From Paracoccaceae bacterium (GTDB taxonomy: Bacteria; Pseudomonadota; Alphaproteobacteria; Rhodobacterales; Rhodobacteraceae): DNA of 64,000 bases. Numbering within the stretch: the stretch's first letter is position 1; the number at the start of each line of letters is the position of its first letter. Below, piece after piece: positions 56,074 through 64,000 of the stretch. The stretch lies in contig QWDA01000003.1 of NCBI GenBank assembly GCA_003605175.1, positions 132,501-196,500 on the forward strand, given 5' to 3'. The notes beneath the pieces were generated by a model. It did no database searches. It worked only from the letters and a program-made list of their open reading frames with translations, and was not told the origin of the DNA. A program made the position numbers and the translations under genes.

Positions 56074-57383
56074 TCCGCGCCGTTCTCTCTGCCATCATTG
56101 CGGTGTTCCTGCCGCTGTCGGCCATGGCTGCCGTCGATATCGAGGACGTGAAGACGCCGGGCGGGTTCACCGCCTGGCTGGTCGAGGAGCATTCGATCCC
56201 GTTCGCCGCCATCGAGATCCGGTTCCGCGGCGGCACCTCTCTCGACGCGCCGGGCAAGCGCGGTGCGGTCAACCTGATGACCGGGCTGATCGAGGAGGGC
56301 TCGGGCGAGATGGACAGCCAGGAATTCGCGGCGGCGCGCGAGGCGCTCGCCTCCTCGATGCGTTTTGACAGCGGGCGCGATACGCTTTCGGTCTCGTTCC
56401 GCTTCCTGACCGAGAACCGCGACGCCTCGGTCGCGCTCCTGAAGCAGGCGCTAACCGATCCGACCTTTTCCGAGGACGCGCTCGAGCGGGTGCGGGCGCA
56501 GGTGATCTCGGGGATCCGCTCGGATGCCACCGATCCGGGCGAGATCGCGCGCGCGAGGTTCGACGCGCTCGCCTGGGGCGTCCACCCTTACGGGACGCCG
56601 CAGGAGGGCAGCCTCGAAAGCGTCTCGGCGCTGACCCGCGACGACATGATGGCGGCGTTCAAGGCGGCCATTGCCAAGGACCGGGTCTATGTTGGCGCGG
56701 TGGGCGATATCACGCCCGCGGAGCTCTCGGTGGTGCTCGACACGCTTCTGGGCGATCTCCCCGAAACCGGCGCGCCGCTGCCGCCCAAGGCGGTTTTCCA
56801 GCTTCCGGCGGGCGAGACCGCGGTCGATTTCGACACGCCGCAGGCGGTGGCGATCTTTGGCCAGGAAGGCATCGAGCGCGACGATCCGGATTTCTTCGCG
56901 GCCTATATCCTGAGCGAGATCCTGGGCGGCCACGGCGTCGAGTCGCGGCTGACCGAGGAAGTGCGTTCGAAGCGCGGTCTGACCTATGGGATCGGCGCCT
57001 ACCTGGTGCCGATGGATCTGGGCGCCCTGGCGATCGGGCAGGTGGCGACGGTGGCGGAGCGGATGCCCGAGACGGTGGACGTGGTGCGCGCGGAATGGGC
57101 GCGGATTGCCGAGGAGGGCGTCACGGAGGAGGAACTGGAGGCGGCGAAGCTCTACCTGACGGGGGCCTATCCGCTGCGGTTCGACGGCAACGGGACCATC
57201 GCGCAGATCCTCGTCGGAATGCAGATGGACGGATTGCCGATCGACTATATCGCCACACGGAACGACAAGGTGAACGCGGTGACGCTCGCCGAGGCGAACC
57301 GGGTGGCGAAGCGCATCTTCCGGCCAGCCGAGCTCGGTTTCGTGGTTGTCGGCCCCGAGGCGGCGCTGTCGCCGGCGAACTAG
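56070..57383 (+). CDS. M16-family protein, non-catalytic subunit
   Basis: A 437-residue protein with signal peptide ([18 protein letters not shown]). The HxxEH position reads [12 protein letters not shown], so zinc binding is lost. It keeps the R/Y-pair region [18 protein letters not shown], which in M16 heterodimers contacts the substrate at the partner's active site. It is probably the regulatory half of a heterodimer with the preceding protein. Confidence 0.92.
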   Translation: MIRAVLSAIIAVFLPLSAMAAVDIEDVKTPGGFTAWLVEEHSIPFAAIEIRFRGGTSLDAPGKRGAVNLMTGLIEEGSGEMDSQEFAAAREALASSMRFDSGRDTLSVSFRFLTENRDASVALLKQALTDPTFSEDALERVRAQVISGIRSDATDPGEIARARFDALAWGVHPYGTPQEGSLESVSALTRDDMMAAFKAAIAKDRVYVGAVGDITPAELSVVLDTLLGDLPETGAPLPPKAVFQLPAGETAVDFDTPQAVAIFGQEGIERDDPDFFAAYILSEILGGHGVESRLTEEVRSKRGLTYGIGAYLVPMDLGALAIGQVATVAERMPETVDVVRAEWARIAEEGVTEEELEAAKLYLTGAYPLRFDGNGTIAQILVGMQMDGLPIDYIATRNDKVNAVTLAEANRVAKRIFRPAELGFVVVGPEAALSPAN

Positions 57384-57438
57384 CACAGGCCCCGAGAGCG
57401 ATTGTAGAATCGCGGTGGGGCATGCTACTTCTTGTGGC

Positions 57439-59280
57439 ATGTCCCTTGATGACCCCAAGATAAGCGCGGCTCCGCGGCGGATCCGGCCGCTGGACGAGGC
57501 GGCGGTAAACCGCATCGCGGCCGGCGAGGTCGTCGAGCGCCCCGCTTCGGCGGTGAAAGAGCTCGTGGAGAACGCGCTCGATGCCGGGGCGACGCGCGTG
57601 GGGATCGACTATGCCGATGGCGGGCGCACGCTGATCCGGGTGACCGACGACGGATGCGGGATTCCCGCGTCCGAAATGTCGCTGGCGCTGGCCCGGCACG
57701 CGACGTCGAAGATCGACGGGAGCGACCTGCTCGACATTCATAGCTTCGGGTTTCGCGGTGAGGCGCTGGCCTCGCTGGGCGCGGTCGGCCGGCTCGTGCT
57801 GACGTCGCGGGTGGCGGGCGGCGAGGCGCACAGGATCGAGGTGACCGGCGGGCGCGAGGGGCCCCTGCGGCCGGACACCGCGCGGCCGGGCACGGTGGTC
57901 GAGTTGCGCGACCTGTTCTTCGCGACGCCCGCGCGGCTCAAGTTCCTCAGGAGCGACCGTGCCGAGGCGCAGGCGATTGCCGATGTGGTCAAGCGGCTGG
58001 CGATGGCCGAGCCAGCGGTGGCCTTCGAGCTGCGCGATCTGACGGGCGGGTCGGCGCGCGGGGTTTTTCGGGCGGCGCCCGAGACGGGTGATCTGTTCGA
58101 CGCGCTGCGGGGCCGGCTGAACACAGTCCTGGGAGCGGAATTCGCGGCGAATGCGGTGGCGGTCGATGCCGAGCGCGAGGGGTTGAGGCTCACCGGCTTC
58201 GCGGCGCTGCCCACCTATTCGCGCGGTGCAGCGGTGGCGCAGTATTTCTTCGTGAACGGGCGGCCGGTGCGGGACAAGCTGCTGCTCGGCGCGCTCCGGG
58301 CGGCCTACATGGATTTCCTGTCGCGTGACCGGCATCCGGCGGCGGCATTGTTCGTCGATTGCGATCCGCACCTGGTGGACGTGAACGTGCATCCGGCGAA
58401 ATCCGAGGTGCGGTTCCGCGACCCGGGAGTGGCGCGGGGCCTGGTGGTCTCGGGGCTCCGGCACGCGCTGGCGGGGGCGGGGCACCGGGCCTCGTCAACG
58501 ATTGGCGGCGCGACGCTGGGGGCGTTCCGGGCGCCGGAGGCGCGGGTCACCTGGATGGATCGGGTGTCCGGAAATCGCACGATTTCCGGGACGATTTCCG
58601 ATCCGAAATCGTGGCCGGGCATCGAAGGGTTCGCGGAGGCCGGCGGCGATTTCGCTCCGGCGGCGCGCGCCGAACCGGCACCGGACCCGCCCGCGCCGGA
58701 CCACCCTCTGGGCGCCGCGCGGGCACAGCTCCACGAGACCTATATCGTCGCGCAGACGACGGACGGGATCGTGCTGGTCGATGCCCATGCCGCCCATGAG
58801 CGGCTGGTCTACGAGCGGTTGAAGCGGCAGGCGGCGGAAAACGGCGTCGCGGCACAGGCGCTGCTGGTTCCGGAAATCGTCGAGCTGCCCGAGGCCGATG
58901 CGGCGGAGCTTCTGGGCGAGGCGGAGGCACTTGGGCGGCTGGGGTTCGACATCGAGCCCTTTGGACCGGGCGCGGTGGCGGTGCGCGCGACGCCGGCGCT
59001 TCTGGGCAATGTGGATGCGGCGGCGCTCCTGCGCGACGTCCTGGACGAGATCGGCGCGGGCGGCGGTTCGTTCACCGTGCAGGGCCGGATCGAGGCGGTT
59101 CTGTCGCGGGTCGCTTGCCACGGCTCGGTCCGGGCCGGGCGGCGGATGGGAGCCGAGGAGATGAATGCGCTCTTGCGCGAGATGGAGGCCACGCCGCATT
59201 CGGGCCAGTGCAATCACGGCCGGCCGACCTATGTCGAGTTGAAGCTGTGCGATATCGAGAGGCTGTTCGGGCGGACATGA
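57439..59280 (+). CDS. mutL: DNA mismatch repair protein MutL
   Basis: A 613-residue protein with the GHKL ATPase motifs [14 protein letters not shown] and FRGEALAS in the first 110 residues, a long linker (about 340-430), and the C-terminal domain. The latter carries the endonuclease motif [12 protein letters not shown] (D448-E459) and the late [11 protein letters not shown] metal motif. It is thus the nicking type found in bacteria without MutH. The start at 57439 follows GTGGC; the first residues MSLDDP precede [20 protein letters not shown]. Confidence 0.95.
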   Translation: MSLDDPKISAAPRRIRPLDEAAVNRIAAGEVVERPASAVKELVENALDAGATRVGIDYADGGRTLIRVTDDGCGIPASEMSLALARHATSKIDGSDLLDIHSFGFRGEALASLGAVGRLVLTSRVAGGEAHRIEVTGGREGPLRPDTARPGTVVELRDLFFATPARLKFLRSDRAEAQAIADVVKRLAMAEPAVAFELRDLTGGSARGVFRAAPETGDLFDALRGRLNTVLGAEFAANAVAVDAEREGLRLTGFAALPTYSRGAAVAQYFFVNGRPVRDKLLLGALRAAYMDFLSRDRHPAAALFVDCDPHLVDVNVHPAKSEVRFRDPGVARGLVVSGLRHALAGAGHRASSTIGGATLGAFRAPEARVTWMDRVSGNRTISGTISDPKSWPGIEGFAEAGGDFAPAARAEPAPDPPAPDHPLGAARAQLHETYIVAQTTDGIVLVDAHAAHERLVYERLKRQAAENGVAAQALLVPEIVELPEADAAELLGEAEALGRLGFDIEPFGPGAVAVRATPALLGNVDAAALLRDVLDEIGAGGGSFTVQGRIEAVLSRVACHGSVRAGRRMGAEEMNALLREMEATPHSGQCNHGRPTYVELKLCDIERLFGRT

Positions 59281-60458
59281 TCACCATCGGCAGCCGAGTT
59301 TTCGACATGTCCGACCCCGCCGTGATGGCGGCGCTTGTGGGGGGCGCGCTGGTCGTGGCGGTGCTGGTTCTCCTGTTCGTCATCTCGGCGCGAGCCGGGC
59401 GGGCGGCGCGGATGGTGGTGCCGCTCGCGCAGCACCTGGAGACGCTGAGCGCGCGCGTGCAGGGGCTTTCGGACGGGCAGGAGCGGCTGTCGGGCGGGCT
59501 GGCGCATGTGTCCGAGGCGCAGATATCCGCGCAGAACGGCATGATGAAGCTGATGGAGGCGCGGCTCTCCGAAGTCACGGCGCGGATGAACGAGAACCTC
59601 GCGGGCACGGCGACGCGCACGGCGCGGTCGCTCGGCGAGTTGCAGCAGAGGCTGGAGACGATCGACCGGGCGCAGGCCAATATCGAGAAGCTTTCGGGCG
59701 ACGTTCTGGGGTTGCAGGACATCCTCGCGAACAAGCAGACCCGCGGAGCGTTCGGAGAGATCCAGCTGAACGAGATCGTCTCGAAGGCGCTTCCGCCCGA
59801 CGCCTACGCGTTCCAGCACACGCTGTCGAACGGGCGCCGGGCCGATTGCCTCGTGCATCTGCCGAACCCGCCGGGGCCGATCGTGATCGACGCGAAGTTT
59901 CCCCTGGAAGCCTACGAGGCGCTGCGCGCGGCCAGCACGCAATGGGAGCGGAGCGAGGCGCAGAAGGCGATGCGGGTGGCGCTGCGCGCGCACATCAAGG
60001 CGATCTCCGAGCGTTACGTTCTGGATGGCGAGACGGCGGACGGCGCGCTGATGTTCCTGCCGTCCGAGGCGGTCTATGCCGAGCTGCACGCGAATTTTGC
60101 CGATCTGGTGCGCGAAGGCTTCGCGGCGCGGGTCTGGATCGTGTCGCCGACGACCTGCATGGCCACGCTCAACACGATGCGGGCGATCCTGAAGGATGCG
60201 CGGATGCGCGAGCAGGCTGGCGCGATACGGAAGGCGCTGCGGCTCCTGCACCGCGACGTGGAACTGGTTGTGGAGCGCGTGGGCAAGCTCGACAATCATT
60301 TCCGGCAGGCGCGGGAGGATGTCGAAGGGATCGGCATCGCCGCCGAGCGGGCCGGCAAACGCGCGGCGCGGCTCGACAGTTTCGATTTCGAGGAGCTGGC
60401 GAAGGATGCCGAAGCGGCGCCCCTGGGCGCGCTCGGGGCCCCTGAGGCAGCGGAATAG
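59277..60458 (+). CDS. rmuC: DNA recombination protein RmuC
   Basis: A 393-residue protein. An N-terminal membrane helix (about 16-38), a coiled coil (about 45-140) with repeated heptads, and then the RmuC nuclease-like domain with [22 protein letters not shown] and [13 protein letters not shown]. RmuC restrains inverted-repeat recombination. It overlaps mutL by 4 bases (ATGA). Confidence 0.92.
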   Translation: MITIGSRVFDMSDPAVMAALVGGALVVAVLVLLFVISARAGRAARMVVPLAQHLETLSARVQGLSDGQERLSGGLAHVSEAQISAQNGMMKLMEARLSEVTARMNENLAGTATRTARSLGELQQRLETIDRAQANIEKLSGDVLGLQDILANKQTRGAFGEIQLNEIVSKALPPDAYAFQHTLSNGRRADCLVHLPNPPGPIVIDAKFPLEAYEALRAASTQWERSEAQKAMRVALRAHIKAISERYVLDGETADGALMFLPSEAVYAELHANFADLVREGFAARVWIVSPTTCMATLNTMRAILKDARMREQAGAIRKALRLLHRDVELVVERVGKLDNHFRQAREDVEGIGIAAERAGKRAARLDSFDFEELAKDAEAAPLGALGAPEAAE

Positions 60459-60644
60459 GCGGGGATGCTCCGGCGCGGGTCTCCACGACAGCTTCCGGTC
60501 CCGAGGGTGTTGGCTCAGTGTCGTAGCCTTACGGCGTTCGACTGGTGGATCCGCACCCATGTTCCCCCAGGCGGTCGAGCCGTTCTCCCTTGCCTGCCCG
60601 GAGCAATCACGCTTCACTGGTGGAAACGAGAGGAGCGCCCGCGC

Positions 60645-60968
60645 ATGCTCAACATTTCCACTGGCAAGGTCGTCCGGGTGATCTTTCTGGCCCGCGAATA
60701 CGGCCCGGAAAGCCGGCCTCTCCGCGACTACATTTCCGGGCTGAACGAGGACGAGCAGGCCAATCTTGTGGCGCTGATGTGGGTCGGGCGCGACAGTTTC
60801 GACGCTTCGGAGTTCGAGGAGGCCAAGCGGACCGCGCGGGCCGAGGCCACCGCACCGACCGAGGATTACCTTTCGGGGATTCCGCAGCTTTCCGATTATC
60901 TCGAGGCCGGGCTGGAGGCGATGGGGATCGACGTGACCGATGCCGAGGATCACCTGAGGGACCACTAG
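60645..60968 (+). CDS. DUF3775 protein
   Basis: A 107-residue protein with LNISTGKVVRVIFLAREYG, LNEDEQANLVALMWVGRD and TEDYLSGIPQLSDYLEAGLEAMG, which are family hallmarks. Function unknown. GAGAGGAG lies upstream of the ATG. The 186 bases before it hold no gene that I can see. It is one base from the dipeptidase gene, so the two are cotranscribed. Confidence 0.85.
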   Translation: MLNISTGKVVRVIFLAREYGPESRPLRDYISGLNEDEQANLVALMWVGRDSFDASEFEEAKRTARAEATAPTEDYLSGIPQLSDYLEAGLEAMGIDVTDAEDHLRDH

Positions 60969-60969
60969 C

Positions 60970-62004
60970 GTGACCGCGCCGGTCTTCGATGGCCATAACG
61001 ACGCGATCCTGCGGCTCTGGAAGGGCGGATTCGGGGCGCTGGACGGATTCCGCGACAGCGGGGCCGGGCACATCGATCTGACCCGCGCCCGGGCGGGCGG
61101 TTTCGCCGGCGGGTTCTTCGCGCTCTTCGTGCCGAGCCCAGGGCCGTTCGACATGGCGGCGCTGGCGCATCCGCCCTATGACCTTCCGCTTCCCGACCCT
61201 CTGCCGCAGGACGCCGCGCGGCTTGCCGTGAGCGAACAGGCCGAGCTCCTCCTGGAACTCGACCGGCGCGGCGATCTGGCACTCTGCCGCAGTGCGGACG
61301 AAATCGATTCGGCGATGGCGACGGGCACGCTCGCCGCCCTCATGCATCTCGAAGGGGCCGAGGCGATCGGTCCGGATCTCGAGGAGCTCGGCTGGCTCCA
61401 CGACCTCGGACTGCGCTCGATCGGGCCGGTCTGGAGCCGCCCGACGATCTTCGGGCATGGCGTGCCGTTCCGGTATCCGTCGGATGCCGATATCGGTTCG
61501 GGGCTGACCGACGCGGGGCGCCGCCTGGTGCGGGCGGCGGCGGAGATGCGGATGATCGTCGATACGAGCCATCTGAACCGAAGGGGATTTTTCGACGTCG
61601 CGGAGATGGGCCTGCCGGCAGTGGCGACCCATTCGAACGCCCATGCGATCTGCCCGAACGCGCGGAACCTCGACGACGACCAGCTCCGCGCGATCGGCGA
61701 GACGGGCGGAATGGTCGGGCTCAACTTCGCCACGGCCTTCCTGCGGGGCGACGGGCGGATGGTGCCAGGCGGCGCGCTCGACTGGATGATCCGGCATCTC
61801 GACCACATGATCGAGCGCGCAGGCGAGGACCATGTGGGGCTCGGGTCAGATTTCGACGGGGCGGTGGTGCCGGAGGAAATCGGCTCGGTCGCCGGGCTGG
61901 GCGTCCTGCGCGAGGCTATGGCGCGTGCGGGCTATGGCGCGGCGCTGATCGAGAAGCTCTGCCACGGGAACTGGCTCGCGGCGATCCGCCGGATCGTCGG
62001 CTGA
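60970..62004 (+). CDS. membrane dipeptidase (peptidase M19)
   Basis: A 344-residue amidohydrolase-fold dipeptidase. The first zinc pair is in VFDGHNDAIL, the bridging glutamate in MHLEGAEAI, and later histidines in DTSHLNRRGFFDV and ATHSNAHAI; the binding aspartate lies in GLGSDFDGA. There is no signal peptide despite the family name. It starts with GTG at 60970, one base after the DUF3775 stop. Confidence 0.93.
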   Translation: MTAPVFDGHNDAILRLWKGGFGALDGFRDSGAGHIDLTRARAGGFAGGFFALFVPSPGPFDMAALAHPPYDLPLPDPLPQDAARLAVSEQAELLLELDRRGDLALCRSADEIDSAMATGTLAALMHLEGAEAIGPDLEELGWLHDLGLRSIGPVWSRPTIFGHGVPFRYPSDADIGSGLTDAGRRLVRAAAEMRMIVDTSHLNRRGFFDVAEMGLPAVATHSNAHAICPNARNLDDDQLRAIGETGGMVGLNFATAFLRGDGRMVPGGALDWMIRHLDHMIERAGEDHVGLGSDFDGAVVPEEIGSVAGLGVLREAMARAGYGAALIEKLCHGNWLAAIRRIVG

Positions 62005-62019
62005 GGCTGGGCGGGCCCT

Positions 62020-62664
62020 TCAGTAATGCGTTCGCGCGAAGGCGCGGTCGGGATGTTCCAGGTGCGGGACGGAGTTGAACCCGGCGAGGTAGATCCCGTG
62101 CGGCTGGACGCTGATCCTGTGGATCGAGCTGTTCATGATCGGCAGCAGGACCTGCGCCATCCGCGTGGGGTCGAGCCCGAGAAGGTGGCGCACGCACATG
62201 CCGATCACCCCGCCCGAAGTGATGCAGAGCACCCGTCGCCCCTCCACCGCGGCTTCGGAGAAGACCGAGGTCACGCGGGTTTCGAATTCGGTGAAGCTTT
62301 CGTTGCCCTGGATCTCGGCGCGGTGCCAGGCCTCCATCACCTGCGGCGCGTGCAGCGCGAAATCGTCCGGACCCGGCATCGGTACCCCGTTGCGCGCCTC
62401 GAGCGCGGCTCCGAGGTTGAAATAGTCCATTTCGTTGAGGCGCGGGTCGATTTCCGGGTCGGGATGACCCATCGCCGCGGCTGTCTGCCGGTGCCGGAGG
62501 AGGCTCCCAGAAAGCACCCGGTCGAACCGCGTCTCCTGCCCCGCGAGCCATTCGCCGAGCCAGCGCGCCTGGTCTCGGCCAAGCTCGCTCAGCCGGTCGT
62601 AGCCGGCTTCGTCCTGTGCCGCCGAATTGGCCTGGCCGTGCCGGACCAGTATGATTTCACCCAT
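62020..62664 (-). CDS. histidine phosphatase-family protein
   Basis: A 214-residue protein with the catalytic RHG motif at the start (IILVRHGQANSA), a second arginine in SGSLLRHRQTA, and the late histidine replaced by the SGGVIGMCVRHLLG block, as in phosphoglycerate mutase-like phosphatases. The substrate is unknown. It converges on the dipeptidase gene. Confidence 0.92.
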   Translation of the reverse strand: MGEIILVRHGQANSAAQDEAGYDRLSELGRDQARWLGEWLAGQETRFDRVLSGSLLRHRQTAAAMGHPDPEIDPRLNEMDYFNLGAALEARNGVPMPGPDDFALHAPQVMEAWHRAEIQGNESFTEFETRVTSVFSEAAVEGRRVLCITSGGVIGMCVRHLLGLDPTRMAQVLLPIMNSSIHRISVQPHGIYLAGFNSVPHLEHPDRAFARTHY

Positions 62665-62722
62665 ATCTTCCTCCGCTCGGGGAACGGCCTACAGGGACGG
62701 GGGCGCGTTGCCAATCGGTCTG

Positions 62723-62884
62723 TCAGAAGCCGAAGGCGCCGCGGAGGACGGGGAGGACCGTGGCGGCGACCAGGCCGACGACCGCGCCCGCGCCAAGCCG
62801 CGCGGCGGGCGAGCCGAGACGGGGCGCGAAGGCGCTGAGGAGGCCGCAGACGGCGGCGTAGAAAACCAGCGAGACCGGGTCCAT
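62723..62884 (-). CDS. 53-residue predicted membrane protein
   Basis: A short gene with two hydrophobic stretches: VSLVFYAAVCGLLSAFA and GAGAVVGLVAATVLPVL, separated by a basic linker, ending in RGAFGF. I recall similar tiny membrane proteins beside acyl-CoA ligase genes in Rhodobacteraceae, but the family has no name that I know. No good ribosome site is seen (GAGATC precedes). It is divergent from the acyl-CoA ligase. Confidence 0.6.
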   Translation of the reverse strand: MDPVSLVFYAAVCGLLSAFAPRLGSPAARLGAGAVVGLVAATVLPVLRGAFGF

Positions 62885-62941
62885 GCCCGATCTCTAGCAT
62901 GTCCGCGCGCAGGGCGGAACGCTGCTCTCGGCGCGATTAAA

Positions 62942-62955
62942 TGAACGCGCGTTCA
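62942..62955. promoter_or_regulatory. palindrome TGAACGCGCGTTCA, likely operator
   Basis: A perfect 14-base palindrome about 95 bases before the acyl-CoA ligase start, followed by TTGAAT/TTGACG boxes (62960-62970) and AAAGAT (62988). The form suits a TetR-family repressor, which often controls fatty-acid or acyl-CoA genes; no such regulator gene is in the window. Confidence 0.55.
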
Positions 62956-63050
62956 AAAATTGAATTGACGTGCCGCGCGACATTGCGAAAGATCGCCGAA
63001 AGGGTCCGGGGAGGGACCGGCGCGGCCGCAAGAGCCGCAGGGAGGGAAAC

Positions 63051-64000
63051 TTGGACGCACCGGCGACAAGTCCGGGAGAGCTCACCTCGATTCCGGCGCT
63101 TCTGGCACGGAACGTGCAGCTTTTCGCGGCGCGTCCGGCGTACCGCGAGAAGGAATACGGGATCTGGCAGAGCTGGACCTGGGCCGAGACTGAGGCCGGG
63201 ATCCGGGCGCTGGCGCTGGGGTTCCTCGAACTGGGCCTCGCGCCCGGGGACCACGTGGCGGTCATCGGCGCGAACCGGCCTGCGCTCTACTGGTCGATGG
63301 TGGCCGCGCAGATGTGTGGCGCGATCCCGGTGCCGCTCTATCAGGACGCGGTTGCCGAAGAGATGGCCTACGTTCTCGACCATTGCGGCGCGCGCTTCGT
63401 GGTGGCCGAGGACCAGGAGCAGGTCGACAAGGTGCTCGAGATTGCCGACCGGGTGCCGCATGTGGAGATGATCCTCTATCACGACCGGCGCGGGATGCGG
63501 AAATACGACCACACCCGGATGAATGCGCTCGCAGATGTTCAGGCCACCGGCCGCGCGGCGGGTGAGCGGTTCGAAAAGGAATTGCGGCGGCGGACGGACG
63601 CGCTCGGCTACGACGACACCTGCGTGATGCTCTATACCTCGGGCACGACCGGGCGGCCCAAGGGCGTGGTCCTGTCGAACCGCAACATCATCGAGACCTC
63701 GAAGGCGTCGGCCGAATTCGACCGACTGACCGAGCGCGAGGAGATCCTGGCCTACCTGCCGATGGCCTGGGTGGGCGATTTCATCTTTTCGATGGGGCAG
63801 GCCTATTGGTGCGGGTTCTGCACGAACTGTCCGGAATCGGCCGAGACGATGTACGAGAACCTGCACGAGATCGGGCCGACCTATTTCTTTGCGCCGCCGC
63901 GCTATTTCGAGCAGCGGATCACCATCCTCTTGATCCGGATGGAGGATGCGGGGCGCCTGAAGAAGGCGATGTTCGACCATTTCATGGCGCATGCGAAGCG
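63051..64000 (+). CDS. AMP-forming acyl-CoA ligase (5' part)
   Basis: Truncated by the window end; the first 316 residues are seen. The start is TTG at 63051, supported by GGAGGG directly upstream; no ATG lies near it in frame. The ATP/AMP motif YTSGTTGRPKGVVLSNRN is present, then LAYLPMAWVGDF and GPTYFFAPPRYFEQ. This is the ANL adenylating family; long-chain fatty acids or branched/aromatic acids are possible substrates. The enzyme activates the acid to acyl-CoA in the cytosol. Confidence 0.9.
   Translation, partial: MDAPATSPGELTSIPALLARNVQLFAARPAYREKEYGIWQSWTWAETEAGIRALALGFLELGLAPGDHVAVIGANRPALYWSMVAAQMCGAIPVPLYQDAVAEEMAYVLDHCGARFVVAEDQEQVDKVLEIADRVPHVEMILYHDRRGMRKYDHTRMNALADVQATGRAAGERFEKELRRRTDALGYDDTCVMLYTSGTTGRPKGVVLSNRNIIETSKASAEFDRLTEREEILAYLPMAWVGDFIFSMGQAYWCGFCTNCPESAETMYENLHEIGPTYFFAPPRYFEQRITILLIRMEDAGRLKKAMFDHFMAHAK

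Overview
The window is a high-GC chromosomal segment, most likely from a member of the Rhodobacterales (Rhodobacteraceae/Paracoccaceae). The reasons are the GC-rich coding style, the order lepB-rnc-era-DUF1491-recO, the order rsmB-heparinase-purH-lspA-DUF3035-M16-M16-mutL, the small family markers (DUF1491, DUF1674/SDHAF4, DUF2927, DUF3035) and a DksA with a single cysteine. No phage, IS element or CRISPR array is visible.

Layout. 1-1251: end of an rRNA operon (3' part of 23S, 5S, terminator). 1397-7071: a GT25-like glycosyltransferase, then lepB, a second LepB-like protein lacking both catalytic residues, rnc, an antisense DUF1508 gene, era, DUF1491 and recO. 7163-10249: intergenic repeats, then a copper module with a CueR-type promoter, copA and cueR. 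10259-11359: a Hint-domain protein. 11424-21383: a LacI-type regulator divergent from a seven-gene operon (GH105 hydrolase, KduI isomerase, an 844-residue unrecognised cytosolic protein, sugar-binding protein, two permeases, ATPase) that reads as a system for importing and dismantling uronic-acid oligosaccharides. 21512-26964: a leftward cluster of SixA-like phosphatase, Fe-S protein, argB, engB, MOSC protein and yidC. 27252-36671: esterase-like protein, ttcA, EAL-domain phosphodiesterase, retropepsin-like protease, MarC protein, a GntR regulator divergent from a periplasmic haem-motif protein, an ABC-F ATPase and ndk.

36788-40325 is the least ordinary part. A roughly 195-bp inverted repeat flanks a lipoprotein, an M48 peptidase and a VWA/CoxE protein. 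It is followed by about 700 bp of repeat-rich noncoding DNA containing a 112-bp tandem duplication and a second copy of an 11-bp periodic repeat that also lies upstream of copA. After that come a DUF2927 lipoprotein, a GNAT protein, the MoxR ATPase that probably partners the VWA protein, dksA, an FAD monooxygenase, an iron-binding protein, rbfA, dapB, a DUF1674 protein, rsmB, a heparinase-like protein, purH, lspA, a DUF3035 lipoprotein, two M16 proteins, mutL, rmuC, a DUF3775 protein, an M19 dipeptidase, a histidine phosphatase, a 53-residue membrane protein and the first part of an acyl-CoA ligase gene.

Most genes are housekeeping. The best candidates for something new are the catalytically dead LepB paralogue, the uronate operon with its unrecognised 844-residue protein, and the repeat families.
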